Assembly (NCBI GenBank): GCA_016873275.1
Contig: VGXO01000012.1
Location: forward strand, 1-62,177
Length of the DNA stretch: 62,177 bases
Origin: Phycisphaerae bacterium
GTDB lineage: Bacteria; Planctomycetota; Phycisphaerae; Phycisphaerales; SM1A02
Reading direction: 5' to 3'
This document shows, one piece after another, positions 49,559-58,770 of this stretch. The translations under genes were made by a program, and so were the position numbers. The notes beneath the pieces are model-generated. The model was given only the letters and a program-made list of their open reading frames with translations. It made no database searches and was not told the DNA's origin. How positions within the stretch are numbered: the stretch's first letter is position 1; each line of letters opens with the position of its first letter.

Positions 49559-49920
49559 CTACTCGTCGTCGATGGTCAGGGGCACGAACGGTCCGTGGTG
49601 CCAGTGGTCGGGGAACATCGCGGCGTCCTCGGGACCGAGCGGTCGCAGCCGGTCGAACCACGTGGCGTCTGGGGTCGAACCTGGCGAAGAACGGCCGCCG
49701 CACCAGCTCGGGGCGTCGGCACTGCAGATACTGAAGGATGAACGCCGCCGACCCGCCCACCTCGCGGACCCCGAGCACGTGCACCTTGCCGGGCGACGCC
49801 GACATCGACGGTCCGCGGACCGTTCGCGCCAGTCCGGAGACCGCCGCGTAGGCGTCGCGGAAGCTCTCCCAGCACCGGAGCAGCGGAAGTTCGAAGTACC
49901 GACGGGCGCGGGCGCGGACC
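49559..49920 (-). pseudogene. Frameshifted C-terminal remnant of an unidentified protein
   Basis: Reading the minus strand, about 80 residues in one frame (RYFELPLLRCWESFRDAY..., GPSMSASPGKVHVLG, FILQYLQCRRPELVRRPFFARFDP) continue, after a shift near 49669-49673 (CCCCAGACG), in another frame (DATWFDRLRPLGPEDAAMFPDHWHHGPF) and stop at TAG 49559. The joined sequence reads like one natural C-terminus, vaguely like KamA-family radical-SAM protein tails (FFARYDP.ATWLD), but I am unsure. No N-terminal domain, start codon or ribosome site is in frame, so it looks decayed. Confidence 0.5.
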
Positions 49921-50237
49921 GCGGCGTCATCCCTTCCATGGTGGATCCCTTCCGGCGGATCGCTCCGCCGCGTGCCCCCTTTGCCCGGACGAACGGCGTC
50001 GCGACTGGACGCGGCGCAGCGCCTTCGGGGAGGCACGCTTCACGCTTCACGAGATGTCGATCGACCCGGCGACGACCCATCGGAGCCGCCACCGCCGCGA
50101 CGCGCCACGCCCCCGAGGACGCCACCCGCCGAGGACGCGGCTTTGAAGCCCATCGCGCCGGACCGATCAACCGGCAAGCGACGACTTCCTTCCGAGGGGC
50201 AGCGCAACGCGAGGGCCGGTCGTCGCGGTCGTCGCGG
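49921..50237. other. No gene seen
   Basis: Apart from the promoter element at its right end, this stretch shows no frame with convincing protein-like composition on either strand. It may contain further decayed upstream sequence of the remnant. Confidence 0.5.
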
Positions 50238-50243
50238 TACCCT
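50238..50243 (+). promoter_or_regulatory. Leaderless-type -10 (TACCCT) for the 50250 gene
   Basis: TACCCT, then CTCGCC (6 nt) and ATG 50250. No ribosome site. Confidence 0.4.
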
Positions 50244-50249
50244 CTCGCC

Positions 50250-51176
50250 ATGCGCACCACCGTCGCCCTCTTCTCCGGCGCCCTCGACTATGCCGGACTG
50301 TTCCCGCCCGCCTCGCTCGACATGTCGTCGACCGTGGACCGCTACGCGGCGGCGCTGGCGGGCGAGGACCGCTGGTTCATGGGGCGGATCATCGTGCCGG
50401 TCAACCGGCTCGAGGAGTTCGAGCGCCTCGCGGCGCCGCGGCTCCCCGTGACGAAGGACGCCCTCCACGCGCCGGTCTGGCTCATCAGCGTCCTGGTGCC
50501 GCCGCTCTGGGAGCGGAGCCTCGGTCGTGCCCTCGACGAGATCGCGGCGTTCAACGACCGCCACGTCGACTCCCTCGATGGCGCGGCGCTCGTCGACACC
50601 ATCGAGGCGAAGGCGGCGACGAGCGAGGAGATCGACTTCGCCCTCGACATGCTCCCGGAGGAGATCTTCCCCTACTTCGAGCTGCCGGTGCATCGCGACG
50701 TGCGCGGGCTCGTCGCGACGATGGCGGGGCTCGACGCCGGGGCGAAGGTCCGGACGGGGGGCGTGAAGCCGGAGGAGCATCCGACCCCGGCGCAGCTTGC
50801 CGACTTCATCGCCGCCTGCGCTGGCGCCGAGGTGCCCTTCAAGGCGACCGCGGGACTGCACCATCCGCTGCGGCATCTCAACCCCGCGGTGCCGGCGGAC
50901 CAGTTCGGCTGCGTCGGGCTCCTGCTCGGGGCGTCGCTCGCGTGGTCGGACGCCATGCCCGCCTCCGAGCTGCCGGCGATCCTTGAGGAGCGTGACGCGA
51001 CGGCCTTTCGCCTCGACGCGGAGCACGCCTCGTGGCGCGGGCACCGCGTCGCCCACGCGGAGATCCTGAAGGCGCGGGAGCGGTTCGCGCACAGCTTCGG
51101 CTCCTGCTCGATCGACGAGCCGCTCGCGCATCTTCGCGACCTCGGCTGGCTGCCGCGGGAGGCGAGCCATGCCTGA
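50250..51176 (+). CDS. Uncharacterised protein coupled to fumarylacetoacetase
   Basis: A 308-residue soluble protein, mixed alpha/beta with a repeating strand-helix pattern that could be a TIM barrel. Notable motifs are YAGLFPPASLDM near residue 14, MGRIIVPVNRLEEFE near 44, KVRTGGVKPEEHPT near 166 and VPFKATAGLHHPLRH near 194, whose Lys and two His could form an active site. I do not recognise a named family. It overlaps fahA by 8 nt, so it likely works in the same catabolic route. Confidence 0.72.
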   Translation: MRTTVALFSGALDYAGLFPPASLDMSSTVDRYAAALAGEDRWFMGRIIVPVNRLEEFERLAAPRLPVTKDALHAPVWLISVLVPPLWERSLGRALDEIAAFNDRHVDSLDGAALVDTIEAKAATSEEIDFALDMLPEEIFPYFELPVHRDVRGLVATMAGLDAGAKVRTGGVKPEEHPTPAQLADFIAACAGAEVPFKATAGLHHPLRHLNPAVPADQFGCVGLLLGASLAWSDAMPASELPAILEERDATAFRLDAEHASWRGHRVAHAEILKARERFAHSFGSCSIDEPLAHLRDLGWLPREASHA

Positions 51177-52539
51177 GTCCTCCACCCGCGGCGAGTGGCG
51201 ACCCTCGATCGCCGAGCAGGAGTGGCCGGTCGTCCTCGCCGAGACCCTCGATCCGACGCTCGAGTCGTTCGTCGATGGAAGCGGCGATCCCGCGACGGAC
51301 TTCCCGATCCAGAACCTGCCGCTCGGCTCCTTCTCGACCCACGCCGATCAGGCGCCTCGGCTCGGCGTGGCGATCGGCGGATCCGTCCTCGACCTCAAGG
51401 CGGTCGTCGAGGCGGGAGTCCTCGGTGATCTTCCCGGCGAGGTGCGCTGCGCCCTCTCGGCGGGCTCGCTCAACGACTACCTGCGGCTTGGGCGCCCGCG
51501 CTGGATCGCCACGCGGCTCGCGCTCTCGCGACTCCTGCGGCGCGACTCGCCCACCCTGCGTGATCGCGCGGATCGCGACCGCCTGCTGCGTCCGCGCTCC
51601 GCGGTGAGGATGCACGTGCCGGCGCGGATCGGCGACTACACCGACTTCTACGCCTCGCTCCATCACGCGACGAACGTCGGCTCGATGTTCCGTCCCGACA
51701 ACCCGTTGATGCCCAACTGGAAGCACCTTCCGGTCGGCTACCACGGTCGTGCGAGCTCGATCATCCCGAGCGGCATGGCGGTGCGGCGACCGCATGGGCA
51801 GGTCCTTCCGCCGACCGCGTCGAGCCCGATCTGGTCGCCGACCCGCTCGCTCGACTACGAGCTCGAGCTCGGCTTCCTCGTCGGTCCGGGCAACCCGCTC
51901 GGTCGGCGGATTCCGGTCGCCGAGGCGATCGACCACCTCCACGGGATCGTCCTCGTCAACGACTGGTCGGCGCGCGACGTGCAGGCGTGGGAGTACCAGC
52001 CGCTCGGTCCCTTCAACGCCAAGAACTTCGCGACCTCGGTCAGCCCGTGGGTGGTGAGCTTCGAGGCGCTCGCGCCCTTCCTCGTGGCGGGTCCGCCCCG
52101 CGCCGCCGACGATCCGGCGCCGCTTGCCTATCTGGTCCGTCCCGACGACTTCCTGCCGAACCTGCAGCTCGAGGTCGCGTTGAGCACCTCGGCGACGCGG
52201 CGCGACTCGTCGCCATCCTTCGTGCTCTCGCGGGGCGGCTACGGGTCGATGTACTGGTCGCCGAGCCAGATGGTCGCCCATCACACCTCGACCGGCTGCA
52301 ACCTGCAGCCGGGCGACCTGCTCGCGAGCGGCACGATCTCCGGTCCGAACGAGGAGAGCCGCGGATGCCTGCTGGAGCGGACGTGGCGGGGCAAGAACCC
52401 GCTGCGCCTTCCCGATGGCTCGGAGCGGTCGTTCCTCCTCGACGGCGACGAGGTCGTGATGCGCGGCTGGTGCGAGCGACCCGGCTTCCGCCGCATCGGT
52501 CTCGGCGAGTGCCGCGGCGAGGTCCTGCCCGCGGAGTGA
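51169..52539 (+). CDS. fahA: Fumarylacetoacetase
   Basis: A 456-residue enzyme that hydrolyses 4-fumarylacetoacetate to fumarate and acetoacetate, the last step of tyrosine/homogentisate breakdown. The N-terminal SH3-like part has FPIQNLPLGSFS; the catalytic domain has DYTDFYASLHHATNVGSMFRP, LPVGYHGRASSI, the metal-binding DYELELGFLVG and LVNDWSARDVQ, and later SWVVSFEAL and GDEV. Start ATG 51169 overlaps the previous gene. It converges with the DUF192 gene 7 nt away. Confidence 0.95.
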   Translation: MPESSTRGEWRPSIAEQEWPVVLAETLDPTLESFVDGSGDPATDFPIQNLPLGSFSTHADQAPRLGVAIGGSVLDLKAVVEAGVLGDLPGEVRCALSAGSLNDYLRLGRPRWIATRLALSRLLRRDSPTLRDRADRDRLLRPRSAVRMHVPARIGDYTDFYASLHHATNVGSMFRPDNPLMPNWKHLPVGYHGRASSIIPSGMAVRRPHGQVLPPTASSPIWSPTRSLDYELELGFLVGPGNPLGRRIPVAEAIDHLHGIVLVNDWSARDVQAWEYQPLGPFNAKNFATSVSPWVVSFEALAPFLVAGPPRAADDPAPLAYLVRPDDFLPNLQLEVALSTSATRRDSSPSFVLSRGGYGSMYWSPSQMVAHHTSTGCNLQPGDLLASGTISGPNEESRGCLLERTWRGKNPLRLPDGSERSFLLDGDEVVMRGWCERPGFRRIGLGECRGEVLPAE

Positions 52540-52546
52540 TCGATCG

Positions 52547-53260
52547 TCAGTCCTGCGCCTCGCGTCGAAGCGCCGTGACGTCGAGATCGATCAGCTCGCC
52601 GGGACGAAGGTCGAGGCGGTCGAGGGTGCCTGCGGCGAACTCGAGGGCGATCGCCGCCGGGCGGCGGCTCGAGTAGTTCGGGAGCCGAGCGAGGTACTGC
52701 GGCGTGCTCTCGCCGGGCGCCCGCGGCGGCTCCTTCCGCATGCGGTGCACCGCCACCACCCGCCCGGAGACGTCGAGGTAGGCGATGTCGAGGTCGATGA
52801 GGCAGTCCCGCATCCAGAAGCCCATGACCTCCGGGTGGCGGTAGGCGAAGAGCATGCCGCGGTCTGGCTCGAGCGAGCTCCTCCCGCCGAGACCCCGCTG
52901 GCGGGTCTGCTCGGTCATCGCCTTCTCCATCAGGAACCGCTCGCCCTTCACGAGGAGCGGCATGACCTCGAGACCCGCCGGCGAGCGCGGGAGCGAACCC
53001 TCCGGAGGCGTCGCGGGCGGACCTTGGGGAGCACCTTGGGGAGCGAGTGAAGGCGTCGCGGGGGCGTCCGAGGGAGGCGACGGTGCCGCGCGAGTCGGAT
53101 CCGTCGGGCGATCGGAGTCGGTCGTCATCGTGGTCGCGACCTCCGGAGTTCCGCTGGCGACCGCCCGCCCGGGCTGAGCCGATCCATCGCAGGCGCCGAG
53201 CACGCCGACGCAGAGGACGGCGAGGAGGACGCCCGCCAAGGGCGTCCGCGGCTCAGCCAC
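52547..53260 (-). CDS. DUF192 lipoprotein
   Basis: A 237-residue protein beginning at GTG 53260, chosen because it overlaps the hmgA stop by 8 nt and yields a lipobox with Cys24 (VLGAC). A Pro/Ala/Thr-rich linker runs to ~110; the DUF192 domain follows: AMTEQTRQRGLGGRSSL..DRGMLFAY, FWMRDCLIDLDIAYLD.SGRVV. The domain is widespread and of unknown function. Coupling to hmgA is by overlap only. Confidence 0.82.
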   Translation of the reverse strand: MAEPRTPLAGVLLAVLCVGVLGACDGSAQPGRAVASGTPEVATTMTTDSDRPTDPTRAAPSPPSDAPATPSLAPQGAPQGPPATPPEGSLPRSPAGLEVMPLLVKGERFLMEKAMTEQTRQRGLGGRSSLEPDRGMLFAYRHPEVMGFWMRDCLIDLDIAYLDVSGRVVAVHRMRKEPPRAPGESTPQYLARLPNYSSRRPAAIALEFAAGTLDRLDLRPGELIDLDVTALRREAQD

Positions 53261-54614
53261 GGCGGCTCGACGCGCGTCGAGCGCCCTTCGTGCTCGTCGC
53301 ACGGCGCTTGGTGCCGTGGCGACCGTTGGTGGAGCCGTTCGCGGCGTGTCCACTCCCATGGTGCACGCCGTTGGTGGTCTCCGCAGGACGGTGGGAGCCG
53401 TCGTCGAAGTGAAGTCCCGCCGCCATCGGGAAGTGCTCGCCCTCCCAGCTCGCCGGGTAGGCGGGATCGTCGAGATCAAGCGCCGCCCTCGTCGGGAAGA
53501 GCGGGCGGAAGGTGTCGCACATCACCGCGAGCTCGTTGGTGTAGGTCGCGCCAAGCGACTTCTCGATCGTGCCCGGATGAGGACCGTGGGCGATGCCCTG
53601 CGGGTGCAGGCTGATCGAGCCGACCTCGATGCCCTTCCGCGCCTTGTAGTTCCCCTCGACGTAGTAGAGGACCTCGTCGGAGTCGAGGTTCGAGTGGTTG
53701 TAGGGCACCGGGATCGCCTGCGGGTGCCAGTCGAGCACCCGCGGGCAGAAGGAGCAGATCACGAAGTTGTGCCCCTCGAAGGTCTGGTGCGTCGGCGGCG
53801 GCATGTGGTGCTTCGCGGCGATCGGGCTGAAGTCGTCGATGTTGAAGAGGTAGGGGTAGTAGCAGCCGTCCCAGCCCACGACGTCGAGCGGGTGATAGGG
53901 ATAGACGTAGCCGTGCACGCAGTCGCGGGCCTTGATCCGCACCTCGTACGCGCCCTTCTTGTCGAAGGTGAGCGGCAGCTCCGGAAGGCGCAGGTCCCGC
54001 TCGCAGTAGGGAGCGTGCTCGAGGAACTGCGAGGTCTGCTTCGAGAGGTAGCGCGGCGGCGGCGCGATGTGCGAGCCGTTCGCGGTCTCGAAGCAGACGA
54101 ACTTGGGCTCTGGCTCGCCCGGCTTCGGCTCCTCGAACTCGATCTTGTAGATGGTCCCCTTCGGGATCACGATGTAGTCCTTCTCGCGGAACCGGAGCGT
54201 CCCGAACATGGTCCACACCGTGCCTCGTCCGAAGTGGACGAAGAGGCACTCGTCGCCCATCGCGTTCTTGAAGAAGTACTTCATGGGCTCGGCGGGCGAG
54301 CAGACGCTCATCTCGACGTCCGAGTTCCCGAAGAGGACGACGCGGCCCGTGACCGGATCGCCGTGCGGCGCCATCGGGGCGGTCTTCAGGTGCCGCATCC
54401 GCATGACGTCCTGCTCGACGTACTCCACCTTGGTCGAGTAGAGCGTCTTCCAGCCGCTGACCTGGGTCGGGGGATGGATGTGGTAGAGGGTCGAGGTGGG
54501 TCCCACGAACCCTTCGGTCCCGAAGACCTCCTCCGAGTAGAGCGCCCCGTCGGGGCGTCGGAACTGGATGTGTCGCTTCGGGGGGAGTTGACCGAGCTTC
54601 GTGTAGTGCGCCAT
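53253..54614 (-). CDS. hmgA: Homogentisate 1,2-dioxygenase with a basic C-terminal tail
   Basis: A 453-residue non-haem iron ring-cleavage enzyme converting homogentisate to maleylacetoacetate. The cupin core includes GRGTVWTMFGTL, VIPKGTIYKIEF, the iron-site segment NHSNLDSDEVLYYVEGNYKA and GSISLHPQGIAHGPHPG. After about residue 400 it adds a ~55-residue low-complexity tail rich in Gly, Asn, Ser and basic residues, ending TKRRATSTKGARRASSRRG, not part of the family fold. TACGAT lies 48 nt upstream and a GGAG precedes ATG 54614. fahA lies on the opposite strand beyond DUF192. Confidence 0.93.
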   Translation of the reverse strand: MAHYTKLGQLPPKRHIQFRRPDGALYSEEVFGTEGFVGPTSTLYHIHPPTQVSGWKTLYSTKVEYVEQDVMRMRHLKTAPMAPHGDPVTGRVVLFGNSDVEMSVCSPAEPMKYFFKNAMGDECLFVHFGRGTVWTMFGTLRFREKDYIVIPKGTIYKIEFEEPKPGEPEPKFVCFETANGSHIAPPPRYLSKQTSQFLEHAPYCERDLRLPELPLTFDKKGAYEVRIKARDCVHGYVYPYHPLDVVGWDGCYYPYLFNIDDFSPIAAKHHMPPPTHQTFEGHNFVICSFCPRVLDWHPQAIPVPYNHSNLDSDEVLYYVEGNYKARKGIEVGSISLHPQGIAHGPHPGTIEKSLGATYTNELAVMCDTFRPLFPTRAALDLDDPAYPASWEGEHFPMAAGLHFDDGSHRPAETTNGVHHGSGHAANGSTNGRHGTKRRATSTKGARRASSRRG

Positions 54615-54662
54615 CGCCGTGGCTCCTCGGGGCGGTCGCCTGCCCCGGCGACCGGACGAGCC

Positions 54663-54668
54663 ATCGTA
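54663..54668 (-). promoter_or_regulatory. -10-like element TACGAT for hmgA
   Basis: TACGAT on the minus strand, 48 nt before ATG 54614. Confidence 0.4.
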
Positions 54669-54739
54669 CGCCGCGGTCGTCGCCGAGAAGCTCGGTCGGA
54701 TCTCCCTCGATCCCCCGTCGGATCGGCGAGGATGCCGAG

Positions 54740-55420
54740 GTGCCCAACGAGCCGACCGACCCCCGCAACGTTCCCCACGCCTTGACCCGCGAGGCGCCGA
54801 AGCTCGTGGTGCTCGCCGCGGATGCCGAGCATGGGTGGATGGTGGTCGACAAGCCTGCTGGCTGGCACAGCGTGACCCTCGCCCGCAGCGATGGATCGCC
54901 GACGGTCGAGCAGGTTCTTCGCAGGGACCATCCGGAACTGGAGGCGATCCCGGAGGCTGGACTGGTGCACCGATTGGATCAGGGCACCAGCGGCTGCCTC
55001 CTCGTCGGGACCTCGACGGCGTCGCGGGAGCGGCTGCGGTCGGCGATGAAGGACGGGTCGATCCGGAAGATCTATCTCGCCGGGATCGATGGCGACCTTC
55101 CGTCCGTGGGAGAGTTTCGGCTGTACTTCACCTCCCGCCACCGGCGATCCGCCAAGGTCACCGTGCGGCGCGAGGGCTCCGGCGTCGAGGAGGGCAGGTG
55201 CCGCTGGCGCCGCGTGCCCGGCGAGGATCGCCTCCTCGAGGTCGAGCTGCTTGGTCCAGGTCGGCGGCACCAGATCCGCGCGGGACTGGCGAGTCTCGGG
55301 GCACCGCTCCGCGGCGACGAGCTCTACGGCGGTAGAGCCGCGTCACGCCTCGCGCTGCATGCGTGGCGGCTCCATCTCGACGGACGCCTGATCGAAAGCC
55401 CCCGACCCGACGGGATGTAG
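54740..55420 (+). CDS. RluA-family pseudouridine synthase
   Basis: A 226-residue enzyme with the catalytic motif HRLDQGTSG (Asp80) and the supporting segments VVDKPAGWHSV, KIYLAGIDG and GRRHQIRAGLASLGAPLRGDELYGG. No S4 domain is present. It isomerises a uridine in rRNA or tRNA; the site cannot be assigned. Start GTG 54740 is preceded by GAGG at about 9 nt. Divergent from hmgA. Confidence 0.88.
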   Translation: MPNEPTDPRNVPHALTREAPKLVVLAADAEHGWMVVDKPAGWHSVTLARSDGSPTVEQVLRRDHPELEAIPEAGLVHRLDQGTSGCLLVGTSTASRERLRSAMKDGSIRKIYLAGIDGDLPSVGEFRLYFTSRHRRSAKVTVRREGSGVEEGRCRWRRVPGEDRLLEVELLGPGRRHQIRAGLASLGAPLRGDELYGGRAASRLALHAWRLHLDGRLIESPRPDGM

Positions 55421-55469
55421 TCGTTCAGGCGGGAACCGGTCAGGCTGGACCCGTGCAGGACGGAGCCGT

Positions 55470-56147
55470 TCAGTTCGGAGCGGGCTTCGCGGGCGCCTTG
55501 CTCACCATCTCCGCGTACTTCATCGGGTCGTTGTCGACCGCGGCGATGCAGCCGCGGCAGCAGACCTTCACGAGGCGATTGGCGGCGATCACGTTCTGGG
55601 CGCCTTCGCCGAGCGGCTTGCCGCTGATGGGGCAGGTGGAGAGGGGATAACTCCCGCTCGACGCGGCAATGATCGACTCATCGAGCACCTTCAGGAACTG
55701 CTCCGAGTTCGCGTTGAACCGGCGGACGCACTTCGCGCAGCAGAGCCGCACGAGGCGGTTCTTGTAGACGACGTTCTTGACCTCGTCCGCGCCGGGCTGT
55801 CCGGGCATCGGCAGCTTCTCGTCCGGCATCACCGGGCAGCTGACGGCGGGATACCACGCGAGCTGCTGCTTGACGATCTCCGCGTTGAACTTGGGCAGGT
55901 AGTCGCCGGGGTTCGCCTGGAACCTCTCGACGCACTTGCTGCAGCAGAACTTCAACTCGCGACCGTTGTCGGCGCCGGACTTCTGGTTCTCGAGGATGAG
56001 CGTCACGGTGTCCGCGCCGAGCGGCTCGCCCGAGACGATGCAGGTCGGGAGGGGGTAGGGCATGCCCTCCCGCTTCGCCTGGATGGGCGGCTCTGAGGAG
56101 GCGGTCGGCAGGGCGAGAAGGGCGGCGAGGGTCACGGCAGCGAGCAT
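55470..56147 (-). CDS. Exported protein with three TRASH/YHS-like CxxC repeats
   Basis: A 225-residue protein with a signal peptide (about residues 1-18). Three repeats of ~60 residues share YP(L/A)..(T/S)C...(S)G.PLG, a polar stretch, (R/L)(L/V)K.CC..C...F and N-P/S-x2-YL: CC..C occurs as CCSKC, CCAKC and CCRGC, each with an upstream Cys. This resembles metal-binding YHS/TRASH domains, suggesting heavy-metal or copper handling in the periplasm, which is inference. ATG 56147 follows GGAGAA by 7 nt. Confidence 0.72.
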   Translation of the reverse strand: MLAAVTLAALLALPTASSEPPIQAKREGMPYPLPTCIVSGEPLGADTVTLILENQKSGADNGRELKFCCSKCVERFQANPGDYLPKFNAEIVKQQLAWYPAVSCPVMPDEKLPMPGQPGADEVKNVVYKNRLVRLCCAKCVRRFNANSEQFLKVLDESIIAASSGSYPLSTCPISGKPLGEGAQNVIAANRLVKVCCRGCIAAVDNDPMKYAEMVSKAPAKPAPN

Positions 56148-56209
56148 GGGAGGGTTCTCCGGTAGGTGAGGGCGGATCGTACGGGGGTTCCTGGTGGGTT
56201 CCATGCCGC

Positions 56210-56238
56210 TTGACCCCCGTCCAGCATCGATCTACCGT
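56210..56238 (+). promoter_or_regulatory. Candidate ahcY promoter TTGACC-N17-TACCGT
   Basis: TTGACC (56210-56215), 17-nt spacer, TACCGT (56233-56238). A start around 56245 would produce a leader of about 170 nt. Confidence 0.5.
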
Positions 56239-56251
56239 CGCCGACCTGCTT

Positions 56252-56407
56252 CATCCGTTCATCCGGAAACATGGATGAATCCGGCGGATGAGGCGGGCGA
56301 TTTGAGCCAAGGTTGAAGCGACCGAGGTGGCGGTGAATGCCGATCTCACCTCTTCGACCATTCGCCGGGGGCTGCCCCGAAGCCTGCCTTTCGTCCCGAA
56401 CTAGGAG
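56252..56407 (+). promoter_or_regulatory. Structured 5' leader of ahcY (three hairpins)
   Basis: Hairpin 1: CATCCG-TTCATCC (56252-56264) pairs with GGATGAA (56273-56279) and, after a 5-nt bulge, CGGATG (56285-56290). Hairpin 2: GAGGTG (56324-56329) with CACCTC (56347-56352). Hairpin 3: CGGGG (56366-56370) with CCCCG (56375-56379). The AGGAG ribosome site is at 56403-56407. It does not match the SAH or SAM riboswitch patterns I know, but regulation by the SAM/SAH pool is plausible. Confidence 0.45.
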
Positions 56408-56413
56408 ATCCAC

Positions 56414-57928
<1,515 letters not shown>

Positions 57929-57936
57929 TCGCATCG

Positions 57937-58749
57937 ATGCGCGCCGTCGGGCGCCCATCCTCGAAAGGCACGATCGCGGCGGCGTCCTCGGGCGCCGCCG
58001 CGGTCGCGTTGGCGATGCTCGCGGCGTGCGGCGGGGAGGTCGATCCGCGACCGAGCATCCCGGAGCCGCAGGTCTATGCCGAGCCCGCGACGCTCCAGTT
58101 CGGTCGCTACTCGCCCTGCACGCCGCCGGCGCCGCTCGAGGTGACGATCGTGAACCGAGGCGACGTGCCGATCCCGCTCCTCGGCTTCTCCTCCTCCTGC
58201 CGCTGCGTCGCCGCGAACTTCCGAGGGCAGGACTCCGTGCCCGCGGGCGGGACCGTCGAGGTCCTCGTGGATCTCTCGCCCTGGGGGCAGCCCGGTCCGC
58301 ATGGTCACGACCTCGCGATTCGCGTGGGTGATCCGGCGTCGCCGCAGGTGCTCCCGGTTCGGATCGCCTACTTCATGGACCCTGAGGTCGTGCCGGCGAA
58401 GGGGTCGGGCTCGCGGGAGGCGAATCCGACGGGGCGGATCCGCTTCGAGGCGGTGGACGGTCAGCCGTTCCGCCTGCTCGCGGTGGAACCACGGCTGCCG
58501 ATCGCCATCCCGCGAGACGCTCCCGCCGCGACGGTGGTGGAGATCGAGATCCCCTGGTCCATGCTCGACGCGATCGCCTCGGGCGAGGTGGTGGGGGACC
58601 TCACCTCGGAGGACGCGGCGAGGGTGCGGGAGCTCTTCCGCCGCCGAGAGGATGGATCGTGGCGGGCGATCTGGCTCACCGCCCGCACCGATCACCCGGT
58701 CTGTCCCGACGTGAGCGTCGGGCTCTCGAACGACGTCGCGGGTCGGTGA
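57937..58749 (+). CDS. DUF1573 lipoprotein
   Basis: A 270-residue protein with a lipobox at Cys31 (MLAAC). A DUF1573 domain (an immunoglobulin/ASH-like beta fold) lies at ~50-140: LQFGRYSPCTPPAPLEVTIVNRG, FSSSCRCVAANF, VPAGGTVEVLVDLS. The C-terminal half repeats a related beta pattern more weakly. It is probably periplasmic with unknown role. ATG 57937 is used; TTG 57925 overlaps the ahcY stop (TTGA) and could be the start. Confidence 0.78.
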   Translation: MRAVGRPSSKGTIAAASSGAAAVALAMLAACGGEVDPRPSIPEPQVYAEPATLQFGRYSPCTPPAPLEVTIVNRGDVPIPLLGFSSSCRCVAANFRGQDSVPAGGTVEVLVDLSPWGQPGPHGHDLAIRVGDPASPQVLPVRIAYFMDPEVVPAKGSGSREANPTGRIRFEAVDGQPFRLLAVEPRLPIAIPRDAPAATVVEIEIPWSMLDAIASGEVVGDLTSEDAARVRELFRRREDGSWRAIWLTARTDHPVCPDVSVGLSNDVAGR

Positions 58750-58770
58750 GGCGGGACCCGCTCGCTGCGA

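Noticed and set aside
56205-56413. Assignment of the ahcY leader to the SAH or SAM riboswitch class
   Set aside because: The conserved core sequences of those classes as I know them are not visible; only hairpins are seen, so it is left unclassified.
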